Of a stretch of DNA of 20,948 bases, positions 7,467 to 14,858 are shown one piece after another. A model generated the notes under the pieces. The model did not search any database. It was not told the origin of the DNA and saw only the letters and a list, made by a program, of their open reading frames with translations. The position numbers and the translations under genes are program-made. The stretch covers positions 1 through 20,948 of the forward strand of contig JAHFAK010000006.1 in the NCBI GenBank assembly GCA_023250585.1, read 5' to 3'. The stretch is from Deltaproteobacteria bacterium (GTDB lineage: Bacteria > Bdellovibrionota_F > JAHFAK01). Positions within the stretch are counted from its first letter, which is position 1. Each line of letters begins with the position of its first letter.

Positions 7467-8690
7467 ATGGAAACCTATACTTATAAAGCTCGAGATGACA
7501 AAGGAAATCTCATTATTGGGGAAATGTTAGTTGAAACAAAAAGTCAGCTTTATAGTAAGCTCAGTGAAAAACATCTCTTTCCTGTACTCATCGAAGAGAA
7601 ACAAAAAAACACTGGTTTAGAATCTCTTCTGCTACTCTTTAAAAAACCTTCTACAAAAGACCTCATCTCTTTTACCCGACAATTCCATTCGCTCTTTAGA
7701 GCAGGAATAAACTTAAATAAAATATTTTCTATTCTCGTAAAACAATGTCCTAATAAATTTATGAAAGAGACGATTACATCAATACAATTCGACATCCAAA
7801 AAGGAACAAGCCTCGAAGCAGCATTTAGTAAACATCCGAAAGTATTCAATCGGATCTATACCAGCATGCTTGCTATTGGAGAACAAGGAGGAATTCTCGA
7901 TAAAACGCTGAAAGATCTTATTTCTATTTTGGAAAAAGATCACAAGATATCTAAAAAAGTAAAATCAGCAACGTTGTATCCTAAAATTGTCCTGAGCGTA
8001 GTTGCTGCGGTTATGGTTCTTGCTCTCACGTATATTATCCCTATTTTCAAAGATTTTTATGCTGGCTATGGAAAAAGCTTACCATTACCTACTCTTATTT
8101 TAATGGCCATGAGCAATTTCTTACGTTCTTATTGGTACATTTTTATGGGAGGAGTTGCCGGAAGCTTTATTGCCTTTAAACGGTTTATTGCCACAACCAA
8201 TGGAAGATTACTCTTTGATAAGTTTAGGTTTAAAATTCCTGTGTTTGGAAATCTTGACCTTCTTGTCGGAAATGCTCGTTTCGGACACCTGTTAAGTTCG
8301 CTCTATAAAAGCGGTTTGCCTATGCTCAAAACGCTCGACATTATTGCAGGTTCAATTGGAAATAGTGCATTTGAACATTCAATCAAAACTTTAGAAAAAA
8401 AGATTCAAGGAGGCAGCAGTATTGCACACGCCATGGAAGAAGAACCATATTTTACTCCTATAATGATCGAAGGAGTAACTGTCGGTGAAGAAACGGGAAA
8501 CCTCGATGAAATGTTAGAAAATGTAGCAACCTTTTATGATGAAGAAGTTGATTATATCCTCGAAAATCTTACAACGCTTCTCGAACCTTTTTTATTAGTT
8601 TTTATTTTTGGTATTATTGGTTTACTTGCACTTGCGATATATCTGCCGATTATTAATTTGGCCAGAACCGTGTTGCCGGGAGGAGGCTAA
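7467..8690 (+). CDS. pilC: PilC, T4P inner-membrane platform protein
   Basis: This 407-residue GspF/PilC-family polytopic protein forms the platform on which PilB and PilT act. It begins with the short beta-rich N-terminus typical of PilC (YTYKARDDKGNLIIGEM) and then has two copies of the GspF cytoplasmic domain: copy 1 contains FTRQFHSLFRAGINL and IGEQGG, copy 2 contains NARFGHLLSSLYKSGLPML and VGEETGNLDEML. Transmembrane helices are visible at about 168-195, 205-235 and 370-397. It follows pilB with no clear SD and is the last gene of the operon; a long palindrome lies 48 bases after its stop. Confidence 0.94.
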   Translation: METYTYKARDDKGNLIIGEMLVETKSQLYSKLSEKHLFPVLIEEKQKNTGLESLLLLFKKPSTKDLISFTRQFHSLFRAGINLNKIFSILVKQCPNKFMKETITSIQFDIQKGTSLEAAFSKHPKVFNRIYTSMLAIGEQGGILDKTLKDLISILEKDHKISKKVKSATLYPKIVLSVVAAVMVLALTYIIPIFKDFYAGYGKSLPLPTLILMAMSNFLRSYWYIFMGGVAGSFIAFKRFIATTNGRLLFDKFRFKIPVFGNLDLLVGNARFGHLLSSLYKSGLPMLKTLDIIAGSIGNSAFEHSIKTLEKKIQGGSSIAHAMEEEPYFTPIMIEGVTVGEETGNLDEMLENVATFYDEEVDYILENLTTLLEPFLLVFIFGIIGLLALAIYLPIINLARTVLPGGG

Positions 8691-8737
8691 AGATCCTATA
8701 TATCCACGGTCAAGCTTGCAACAATGACATAAGAAGT

Positions 8738-8883
8738 TAACAGCTCAATTACTAGGGTGTAGGTAAGTTCTAAAAAAGTATTCCTATCGACGTCGCTTCC
8801 ATAATACTATTAAGAACAGGAAAGCGCGCTCGATAGGAATACTTTTTTAGAACTTACCTACACCCTAGTAACTGAGGGATTAC
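8738..8883. repeat. Long palindromic element, copy C1
   Basis: Arms 8749-8790 and 8830-8871 are perfect reverse complements (42 bases) around a 39-base loop (8791-8829); pairing extends to 8744/8876 with one mismatch. A small internal stem (GCTTCC with GGAAaGC) is possible in the loop. The loop is identical, in reverse complement, to that of the element at 15595-15743. Homology to that copy continues outside the arms: TAACAGCTC on the left (8738-8746) and TAACTGAGGGATTAC on the right (8869-8883). It lies between the convergent ends of pilC and the FimT-like gene and could stop transcription from both sides. No coding frame or transposase is present. Confidence 0.92.
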
Positions 8884-8893
8884 GTAAGAAGAT

Positions 8894-9391
8894 TCACGGA
8901 CTATAGACCCTACCCGTACCTGTCGTAACCGTTATAGTCTTCGTCACTGTCCCATCAGTAATTTGAACATTGCCACCTCCACCGGTTGTAGGGCTACCGT
9001 ATTGATTAAATTCGACGGTAAAATTAGCCACAATAGAAACACCGGGAAAGCGCGTAAAACTTTCAATTAAATTTTGTTTGGTTAATGGATCGGCGACAGG
9101 AGTAGCAGTCGTACCTTGATATACGGTATATCGATTATTAGTCTTATCAAAAAATACCCCAAATGTCGTTCCTTTTTTAGTCATGGCTAATTGTTGCGCA
9201 AAATTAATGTCCGAAACAATTTTATGTTTCGCAACTTCTATATATGTTTTTTTATAATTAAAAACGACAACGGTTGCTGCCGCACCTAATATGCCTAAAA
9301 GCGCAATGACGAGCACAAGTTCAATGATCGTAAAACCCTTAACGGGTAGCGTATAGCGCTTAGCGGATAGTTTTAATACATCGTATTTCAT
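8894..9391 (-). CDS. FimT/GspH-like minor pilin
   Basis: This 165-residue pseudopilin has an unusually long 19-residue leader ending in KG, then FTIIELVLVIALLGILG. The predicted cleavage is G19/F20 with Glu5 of the mature protein at residue 24. After the hydrophobic helix comes a beta-rich domain with a Gly-rich loop (PTTGGGGNVQ) and a C-terminal TGTGRVYSP, like the conserved Gly-Arg end of FimT/GspH. An SD (AAGGAGA) precedes the ATG at 9391. It is the last gene of the rightward-to-leftward pilin operon and ends ten bases before the palindromic element C1. In the pilus it would be a minor pilin of the priming complex. Confidence 0.84.
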   Translation of the reverse strand: MKYDVLKLSAKRYTLPVKGFTIIELVLVIALLGILGAAATVVVFNYKKTYIEVAKHKIVSDINFAQQLAMTKKGTTFGVFFDKTNNRYTVYQGTTATPVADPLTKQNLIESFTRFPGVSIVANFTVEFNQYGSPTTGGGGNVQITDGTVTKTITVTTGTGRVYSP

Positions 9392-9414
9392 CGGCTTCTC
9401 CTTACTATACGCTA
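9347..9414 (-). promoter_or_regulatory. Inverted repeat spanning the start of the FimT-like gene
   Basis: TAGCGTATAG (9347-9356) and CTATACGCTA (9405-9414) are exact reverse complements enclosing 48 bases that include both the SD and the ATG. In mRNA this could hide the start region, but a 10-pair stem with so long a loop is weak. Related words (CTATAC, TAGCGG) recur nearby, so it may be simple local repetition. Confidence 0.3.
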
Positions 9415-9435
9415 TGTGCTATACACTGACCAACA

Positions 9436-9858
9436 CTATGGGCATGCAGCCGTTTGATTTATGAATGTACCTGCTGCTGAGGAATAGACATAATACTCTG
9501 CAGTTCCGTTATTATCGAAATGATAGCAGGTATCGGATTTTTTCGTCCATCCCTTCTGTGTCGTTCCACCTTGGATAACAGTACCATAGAATGGTTTACT
9601 GTTAGCACTCACATCATCCACAGCTCGAGCATCAAGTGCTGCTGGATAACTAACAGAGTTACCCTGCGCTACTTGATCAGCCGCATAGTTAGATAATCCA
9701 GTCTGTACTGCAGCAGCCGTTGCATCACGCGCATTTTCGCGCGCTGTCGTTGTAGAGATAGAAAACAATTTAGGTAAAGCGGCAGCGGCAAGAATTCCTA
9801 AAAGAGCAATAACGAGGACGAGTTCAATTAGTGTAAAACCTTGATTCTTTGTTTTCAT
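9436..9858 (-). CDS. Type IV pilin, probable major pilin (PilA-like)
   Basis: This 140-residue prepilin has a six-residue basic leader plus Gly: MKTKNQG, then FTLIELVLVIALLGILAAAA. Cleavage is predicted at G7/F8 with Glu5 at residue 12. The helix is followed by a small beta domain with two cysteines (C111 and C139) near the C-terminus, consistent with the disulfide-bonded D-region of many major pilins. The short leader, strong G-rich ribosome-binding site (AAGGGGGG upstream) and position behind a strong promoter fit a highly expressed major subunit. A T2SS GspG-like role is less likely because the calcium-site end typical of GspG is missing here. Confidence 0.82.
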   Translation of the reverse strand: MKTKNQGFTLIELVLVIALLGILAAAALPKLFSISTTTARENARDATAAAVQTGLSNYAADQVAQGNSVSYPAALDARAVDDVSANSKPFYGTVIQGGTTQKGWTKKSDTCYHFDNNGTAEYYVYSSAAGTFINQTAACP

Positions 9859-9891
9859 AATTTCACCCCCCTTTTTTTTTACGATACATTC

Positions 9892-10302
9892 TTACCATGA
9901 CTCATATCCCTTCGTTGATGATCGAATGGCGCCTGTTTCTCGATCATATTGATAGGGACTATTAAAAGGATCAAGAAGCCAACCATCTTTAGTTATCTGC
10001 AAATTCTTCCAATCAAGCATAATCGCGTTCGAATTTTCTTTCAACCTTTTTACAAGATTCATCAAATTATTGGGCTTTGCTTGATACATCTTAACATGCA
10101 TTTGCATCGCCGCTCGTAGAGTTCTTAACTGATAGATAAGAGTTTTTTCATTTTCATTTCTGATATCTACCTTAACGTAAACAAACCCAATACTCATTAC
10201 TATACACAAAGCACCAAGAAAAACCAATTTTTCCCCTATGCCTCGTTTCTTCTGAGGTATACTCGGCATTGGGTTGGTAGTATTTTGCTCTATATGCTCC
10301 AT
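9892..10302 (-). CDS. GspG-like pilin-fold protein without a clear prepilin cleavage site
   Basis: This is a 136-residue bitopic protein. A 20-residue hydrophilic N-terminus ends in KKRG, followed by IGEKLVFLGALCIVMSIGFVYV (transmembrane about 25-45). The C-terminal part has LLDPFNSPYQYDRETGAI, the pattern of GspG-type pseudopilins (D-P-W/F-G/N-x-P-Y-x-Y). The usual G-F-T-L-I-E junction is absent: if cleaved after G21, Glu would be at position 3, not 5. It may be a pilin-like membrane protein that is no longer processed, or one processed at an unusual site. It is the first gene behind the strong promoter at 10347-10375 with GGGGG as SD, and lies 33 bases before the PilA-like gene. Confidence 0.62.
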   Translation of the reverse strand: MEHIEQNTTNPMPSIPQKKRGIGEKLVFLGALCIVMSIGFVYVKVDIRNENEKTLIYQLRTLRAAMQMHVKMYQAKPNNLMNLVKRLKENSNAIMLDWKNLQITKDGWLLDPFNSPYQYDRETGAIRSSTKGYESW

Positions 10303-10346
10303 AATTCCCCCTTAAAAAATGTAGCTATACGCAATTTGGCATTGTA

Positions 10347-10375
10347 ACTATAACATGTTTTACTGTCTGTGTCAA
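10347..10375 (-). promoter_or_regulatory. Strong sigma70-type promoter for the pilin genes
   Basis: On the - strand a consensus -35 TTGACA (10370-10375) and TATAGT (10347-10352) are separated by exactly 17 bases. Transcription would start near 10340, leaving about 38 bases of leader with a G-rich SD before the ATG at 10302. This is the best promoter in the window and matches the expected high expression of a major pilin. Confidence 0.8.
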
Positions 10376-10391
10376 TCATTTTTTACTAACC

Positions 10392-11453
10392 TCATAGAGT
10401 TGCTAGCATTCGCTCGAGTTCATCTCTATCGGAGGTACGAGAAAAAGCGGCTTCTTTACTGACATGCCCATCTTGAATAAGGCGGGCTAATGATTGGTTC
10501 AGTGTAATCATTCCTGTTTTTTCTTGGCCTACTTGCATTTGAGAATAAATTTGGTGAACTTTATTTTCACGAATGAGATTACGAATTGCAGGAGTGCTTA
10601 TGAGAATTTCTAATGCTGCCGCGCGCCCACCATTTTTTTTAGGAATAAGTTGTTGACTGATCACTCCCTGCAATATGAAAGAAAGTTGCGTACGAATTTG
10701 GGCTTGTTGATGAGAAGGAAATACATCGATAATTCTATCAATGGTACTTGCCGCAGTATTAGTATGGAGTGTTGCAAAAACAAGATGCCCTGTTTCTGCT
10801 GTTGTAATAGCTGCAGATATAGTTGCAAGATCTCGCATTTCTCCAATTAAAACGACATCAGGATCCTGGCGTAAAATATATTTAAGAGAAGTAATAAATG
10901 ACTCAGTATCACGGCCGACTTCTCGTTGAGTGATAACTGAATTCTTATGAGAATGAACAAATTCAATGGGGTCCTCAATAGTAATAATATGTTCATGATG
11001 CTTTTCATTGATACGATCAATCATTGATGCCATGGTTGTTGATTTTCCCGAACCAGTGGGACCAGTAATCAAAATAAGACCATTTTCTTTTTCAGTAAGA
11101 TTAATGATTGATTGAGGAAGTCCAAGCGTTTCAATTTTTGGAATAATCATTGGTATAGGACGTAAAGCTGCAGCAACGGATTCTTGTTGCATAAAAATAT
11201 TTGCTCGAAAGCGTGATTTATTATCATGAGTAAATGAAAGGTCTAATTCATGTTTTTTTTCGAATTCTTGAATCTGTTCTGGAGTCAATATTTCGTAACA
11301 CAGTTCTTGTGCCTCTTTTCGTGTAAGAGGATGGTTGTCTATTTTTGCTAAATGTCCATCAATACGAAACTGAGGGGGGGTTCCCTCAGCAATGTGAATG
11401 TCAGAAGCCTTTTGTTCAAGACTCATGGTCAGCAATTCTTTAAGTGTTTTCAT
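10392..11453 (-). CDS. pilT: PilT, T4P retraction ATPase
   Basis: This 353-residue hexameric ATPase powers pilus retraction and so twitching or DNA uptake. Motifs: SDIHI (17-21), Walker A GPTGSGKS (131-138), ITIEDPIEF (Asp box, 157-165), Walker B in LRQDPDVVLIGEMRD (194-208), His box GHLVFATLHTNTA (222-234) and the PilT hallmark AIRNLIRE (289-296). There is no MshEN domain and no zinc-binding cysteine pair, which separates it from PilB. It is divergent from the PilV-like gene at 11535 and is not in one operon with pilB/pilC. A TATAAC about ten bases upstream of the ATG could be its -10 box, though the -35 is poor. Confidence 0.95.
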   Translation of the reverse strand: MKTLKELLTMSLEQKASDIHIAEGTPPQFRIDGHLAKIDNHPLTRKEAQELCYEILTPEQIQEFEKKHELDLSFTHDNKSRFRANIFMQQESVAAALRPIPMIIPKIETLGLPQSIINLTEKENGLILITGPTGSGKSTTMASMIDRINEKHHEHIITIEDPIEFVHSHKNSVITQREVGRDTESFITSLKYILRQDPDVVLIGEMRDLATISAAITTAETGHLVFATLHTNTAASTIDRIIDVFPSHQQAQIRTQLSFILQGVISQQLIPKKNGGRAAALEILISTPAIRNLIRENKVHQIYSQMQVGQEKTGMITLNQSLARLIQDGHVSKEAAFSRTSDRDELERMLATL

Positions 11454-11493
11454 AACTTGTTGTTATAATGAGTAAATTTATTTCCTTTACATA

Positions 11494-11522
11494 TTGATAA
11501 CATAATCCTATCCTTTTATTAT
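11494..11522 (+). promoter_or_regulatory. Promoter for the minor-pilin operon
   Basis: TTGATA (11494-11499) and TATTAT (11517-11522) are spaced by 17 bases. Transcription would start near 11529, about six bases before the ATG at 11535, again implying a nearly leaderless mRNA with no SD. It lies in the 81-base divergent gap with pilT. Confidence 0.55.
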
Positions 11523-11534
11523 TATAGCATTTTT

Positions 11535-11996
11535 ATGAAGACGTGTATAGCATTTTTAAAGAAAAAAGATTATGGATTTACCCTCATTGAAGGGGTCTTG
11601 GCAGTACTCATAATTGGGGTTGGACTTATTGGAGTACTCTCCATTTTTGGTGGCGCAACGAGTCGTTCTCTCAATGCAGATCAAGTGAGCGTCGCCCAAA
11701 ATCTTGCCGAAGAAAAAATCGAAACAATTATTGCCAATAAAGCCAATGCTAATTACACAACGGTCGTTAATAATATCAATACAGGAAACTACAATGATGG
11801 ACCTATTTTCACTATCTATACGCGTACGGTAACACGAAGTTTTATTAATGTTCCCGCAAGTCCTGATGGTAATAGTACCGACGATTTTTCAAGTGTCTCC
11901 GGCAGCGATACAGGCTATGCCTTAGTAACGGTAACCGTTAGTTTCAATAATGGAAATAATTCAGTTATGCTCAAAACTCTTTTAAGTAATTGGTAA
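11535..11996 (+). CDS. PilV/GspI-like minor pilin
   Basis: This 153-residue prepilin has leader MKTCIAFLKKKDYG, then FTLIEGVLAVLIIGVGLIGVL. Cleavage is predicted at G14/F15 with Glu5 at residue 19. The helix with the pattern E-G-V-L-A-x-x-I-I-G-V-G is typical of PilV/GspI, and AQNLAEEKIETI resembles the following ARxxAEE-type helix of that group. The rest is a short beta domain. It opens an operon of minor pilins whose order (PilV-, PilW-, PilX-like) matches the priming-complex genes of other T4P systems. Confidence 0.82.
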   Translation: MKTCIAFLKKKDYGFTLIEGVLAVLIIGVGLIGVLSIFGGATSRSLNADQVSVAQNLAEEKIETIIANKANANYTTVVNNINTGNYNDGPIFTIYTRTVTRSFINVPASPDGNSTDDFSSVSGSDTGYALVTVTVSFNNGNNSVMLKTLLSNW

Positions 11997-11999
11997 AAC

Positions 12000-12494
12000 A
12001 TGAACAAGCATCATCACATATCAAAAGGTTTCACAATGGTTGAGCTTGTACTCGTTATTGCTCTTTTGGGTATCATTGGTACAGTTACTGGATATATGCT
12101 TACCGAGTCTCTCAAATCATATACATTAGTAGCCGCACGCAATGATTCACTCGCCGATGCGAGACGAGCAATAGAACGGATAAAGTCAGAACTCCGGATT
12201 GCGACTGGAATCGATAGTATGAGCGCTACTTCTGTGCAATTTGATACGACGCAAGAAAATAATATTCCGTATACCCTCACCGGAACTGACCTTAAACGTA
12301 GTGGAAATGATATTGCAAAAAATGTAAGTGCTTTCACATTTACCTATTTTGATGCAGCGGGAAATGTTACCGTAACTCCTGCAAACGTGCGACGAATACA
12401 GCTCGACATAACAGTCTCAACAACATCACATGGAACGAATCGCCTTCGTTCTCAGGTATATTTACGAAGATATTATTATACAAATTTTCAATGA
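12000..12494 (+). CDS. PilW/GspJ-like minor pilin
   Basis: This 164-residue prepilin has leader MNKHHHISKG, then FTMVELVLVIALLGIIG. Cleavage is predicted at G10/F11 with Glu5 at residue 15. The helix extends into ARNDSLADARRAIERIKSEL, as in PilW/GspJ proteins, followed by a beta-rich domain. It starts three bases after the previous stop without an SD. Its stop overlaps the next start (ATGA), so translation of this and the PilX-like gene is probably coupled. Confidence 0.8.
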   Translation: MNKHHHISKGFTMVELVLVIALLGIIGTVTGYMLTESLKSYTLVAARNDSLADARRAIERIKSELRIATGIDSMSATSVQFDTTQENNIPYTLTGTDLKRSGNDIAKNVSAFTFTYFDAAGNVTVTPANVRRIQLDITVSTTSHGTNRLRSQVYLRRYYYTNFQ

Positions 12495-13225
12495 AAGACA
12501 CCAATAGAAAAAGCTTTGCTCTTTTAGGAGCTATCATCTCAATCTTAATTCTTGCAGCCTTCGGAACAGGCATTGCCGTATTCGTTGCGGGTAGAAATCA
12601 AGGAACAATTACTCAAATTTCAACAGCAAAATCATTCTATGCATTGCAGGCTGGTGTTGAATTTGCGCAGCGAAAACTACGTGCTACGGGTGAGGGTATA
12701 TCATTGAACACCCTTGCAGGAACGTATGAATTTGGGAATACGACTTTTACGATTTCGAGTGGCGGAGCTAATACGGTAATTATTCGAGGGAATAATCAAG
12801 ATGCGGTAAGCCAATACCAAACAGATATTCCTCTGGTTAACCAAGCTAATTGTTTTATAATTAATGCAAGCGGCGCGCATCAGAGCATAGCAAAACTTCG
12901 CGGCATAACATTACAACGTGCTTCAGGGTGTTCACTATCTCTCACGCTGAGCGCTCTTACTGGTACCTGGACTCCAAATAATAGCGAACGACTCAATCGA
13001 ATTAAAATAGAAGAAGCTGCATTTGAATATGATAGCGCCGTTGGAGTAGCATCTGGTGAAACGGCAGTGTTTGATAATCCCTATACCATCAATGATAATG
13101 CCATTCGAGACTTTGTTGAAATTCAATGGGATAAAAATCTCGGGGGGAATAAAGATTTTGATTTCATTGCTACCATGAGTGATGGCAGCACATTGCCATT
13201 CGCGGTTCACTTACTTAATCCATGA
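12491..13225 (+). CDS. PilX/GspK-like minor pilin, copy 1
   Basis: This 244-residue protein has an N-terminus KSFALLGAIISILILAAF, a hydrophobic helix without Glu5 (Gly takes its place), as in GspK and many PilX proteins. YALQAGVEFAQRKL is the Q-A-G-[IV]-E-[YF]-A pattern of the PilX group. A large beta-rich domain follows, with a cysteine pair (about 117 and 143 by position) that may form a disulfide. The residue before the expected cleavage site is Ser (S8/F9) rather than Gly; its paralogue at 14859 has Gly there. Overlaps the PilW-like stop by four bases. It probably caps the initiating minor-pilin complex. Confidence 0.78.
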   Translation: MKDTNRKSFALLGAIISILILAAFGTGIAVFVAGRNQGTITQISTAKSFYALQAGVEFAQRKLRATGEGISLNTLAGTYEFGNTTFTISSGGANTVIIRGNNQDAVSQYQTDIPLVNQANCFIINASGAHQSIAKLRGITLQRASGCSLSLTLSALTGTWTPNNSERLNRIKIEEAAFEYDSAVGVASGETAVFDNPYTINDNAIRDFVEIQWDKNLGGNKDFDFIATMSDGSTLPFAVHLLNP

Positions 13226-13237
13226 TTGTAGAGGAAT

Positions 13238-14431
13238 ATGTATTCTCATACTGAAATCTTAAAAAAAATACCGCTCTTCTCAAAACTCAATGCCAAAGAG
13301 TTAGAAGAACTTACCCATATAGCCAATGCCCAAACTCATCAAAAAGGAAGTATATTAATCGAAGAAGGAACGTATGGTGGAGAACTCTATATTTTAATTA
13401 ATGGAGAACTTTCGATTTGGAAGAAAGATACAACAGGACATGCGCTTGAACTATCTCAATTAAAAGAAGCTGGGGATTTTGTAGGAGAGATGTCTCTTTT
13501 TGATCAAAAGCCACGAAGCGCTACGGTGGAAGTACGAAAAAAATCAGAGATACTTAAAATTGAACGAAAAGATTTGTTGTCAAAACTGTCGAACCCGCAA
13601 AATATTTTAATCAAAATTCTTGAAGAAATTTCTCTCAGATTTCGAGAATTTGATGACAAATATTTTCATGAAATTCTTGCAAAAACCGAAGCATTAGAAA
13701 AAGCAAATCAAGAGTTACAAAAGTTAGACGAATTAAAAAGTAATTTTATTTCTCTGTCGAGTCATGAATTAAAAACACCGCTGAATTCTATCCTGAATGC
13801 TTCCAGCCTGCTTTTGGAATTCATGAAAGATAAACTCAATGAAAACGAAAAAAAATGTTTTGGCCTTATCAATACAAATGCAAAACGTCTCAACTATGCA
13901 TATGACCAAATTATTCGTGTTGCAGAACTTGAAAATCCTCATATTGAACTTCAAGGCTTTGAAGACAATAATATAAACCTTATTATCGACGAGGTAGTGG
14001 ATGAAATATCTCCTTTTATTGAAAAGCGTAACCAAAAACTTACCGTAAACAAAGGGACTATACCCTTAATCCCTTTAAACAAAGAACAAATACGCCAAGC
14101 AGTCCTCAATGTTATTCTTAATTCTATCAAGTTTACACCTGATACAGGAGAAATTATTATTTCATCTTCTAGAAAAAATGATTATCTTGAAATACAGGTC
14201 AAGGATACAGGGATAGGAATATCTCTCGATGAACAAGAAAAAATTTTTGATTCGTTTTATGAAATTGGCAATATCAACACCCATAAATCAGGAACCTATG
14301 AATTTATGAGTAAAGGTTTGGGACTTGGATTATCAATCGCAAAAAAATTTATTGAAACAAATAAAGGAGTAATTCGTGTACAAAGTAAAGAAGGTCAAGG
14401 CGCTACTTTTATAATCAGCTTTAAGATATAG
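13238..14431 (+). CDS. Soluble histidine kinase with N-terminal cNMP-binding domain
   Basis: This 397-residue cytoplasmic kinase has no transmembrane segment. Order: cyclic-nucleotide-binding (Crp-like) domain at about 1-125, with GELYILINGELSI and GDFVGEMSLFDQKPRSATV; a coiled-coil linker at about 135-168; HisKA with phospho-acceptor H176 in SSHELKTPL; HATPase domain with N-box NVILNSIKF (291-299), G1 DTGIGI (323-328) and G2 GLGLGL (360-365). The R-S-A-T in the phosphate-binding cassette suggests that cAMP or c-di-GMP-like ligand binding is possible but the ligand is unknown. It lies inside the minor-pilin operon 12 bases after a PilX-like gene and is followed by a receiver protein, so it may control pilus use in response to an internal nucleotide signal. 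Confidence 0.88.
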   Translation: MYSHTEILKKIPLFSKLNAKELEELTHIANAQTHQKGSILIEEGTYGGELYILINGELSIWKKDTTGHALELSQLKEAGDFVGEMSLFDQKPRSATVEVRKKSEILKIERKDLLSKLSNPQNILIKILEEISLRFREFDDKYFHEILAKTEALEKANQELQKLDELKSNFISLSSHELKTPLNSILNASSLLLEFMKDKLNENEKKCFGLINTNAKRLNYAYDQIIRVAELENPHIELQGFEDNNINLIIDEVVDEISPFIEKRNQKLTVNKGTIPLIPLNKEQIRQAVLNVILNSIKFTPDTGEIIISSSRKNDYLEIQVKDTGIGISLDEQEKIFDSFYEIGNINTHKSGTYEFMSKGLGLGLSIAKKFIETNKGVIRVQSKEGQGATFIISFKI

Positions 14432-14471
14432 GGCACTTCTAATAACTATGTTTTTTGGGAACCTCTAATAA
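14431..14471 (+). repeat. Tandem end-like repeats related to the 5626 element
   Basis: GGGCACTTCTAATAA (14431-14445) and GGGAACCTCTAATAA (14457-14471) match at 13 of 15 bases. The second contains GGGAACCTCT, identical to the left end of the MITE-like element at 5626-5635. They may be remnant ends of a past insertion between the kinase and receiver genes; the second also supplies part of the AGGAG SD of the receiver gene. Confidence 0.4.
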
Positions 14472-14480
14472 GGAGAATAT

Positions 14481-14849
14481 ATGTCAAAAAAAATATTACT
14501 CGTTGATGATGAAGAATCATTGGTTGTACTGTTAGGTGAACGTTTAAAATTCAATGGATATGAAGTTATTACTGCTTCTGATGGCCAGGAAGGATTAGAC
14601 AAAGCAAAGAAAGAAAAACCAGATCTCATTTTATTAGATGTCATGATGCCTAAAATGAATGGGTATCAAGTATGCCGCCTATTAAAATTCGATCAACGTT
14701 TTAAGCATATTCCCATTATTATGCTGACTGCGCGGACACAAGCCATTGATATGAAAACGGGAAAAGAAACGGGTGCCGATGCCTATATTACCAAACCATT
14801 TGAATCTGATGTACTTTTGAATGAAATGAAAAAACTTCTTAAGGAATAA
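14481..14849 (+). CDS. CheY-like single-domain response regulator
   Basis: This 122-residue receiver domain has no output domain. Conserved residues are all present: acidic pair D9/D10, phospho-acceptor D53 (LLDVMMPKMNG), T83 and K105 (ITKPFE). AGGAG lies at a good distance from the ATG. It directly follows the cNMP-domain kinase and is its likely partner. It would act by protein-protein contact, plausibly on a pilus motor or on another kinase, as CheY/PilG/PilH-type proteins do; the target cannot be read from sequence. It sits between the kinase and the second PilX-like gene. Confidence 0.93.
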   Translation: MSKKILLVDDEESLVVLLGERLKFNGYEVITASDGQEGLDKAKKEKPDLILLDVMMPKMNGYQVCRLLKFDQRFKHIPIIMLTARTQAIDMKTGKETGADAYITKPFESDVLLNEMKKLLKE

Positions 14850-14858
14850 AGGTCTTCT

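Noticed and set aside
8738-8883. Integron attC site or CRISPR repeat
   Set aside because: attC sites have imperfect stems with unpaired bases and core sites next to cassettes and an integrase; here the stems are perfect and no integrase or array is present. Only two related copies, far apart, argue against CRISPR.
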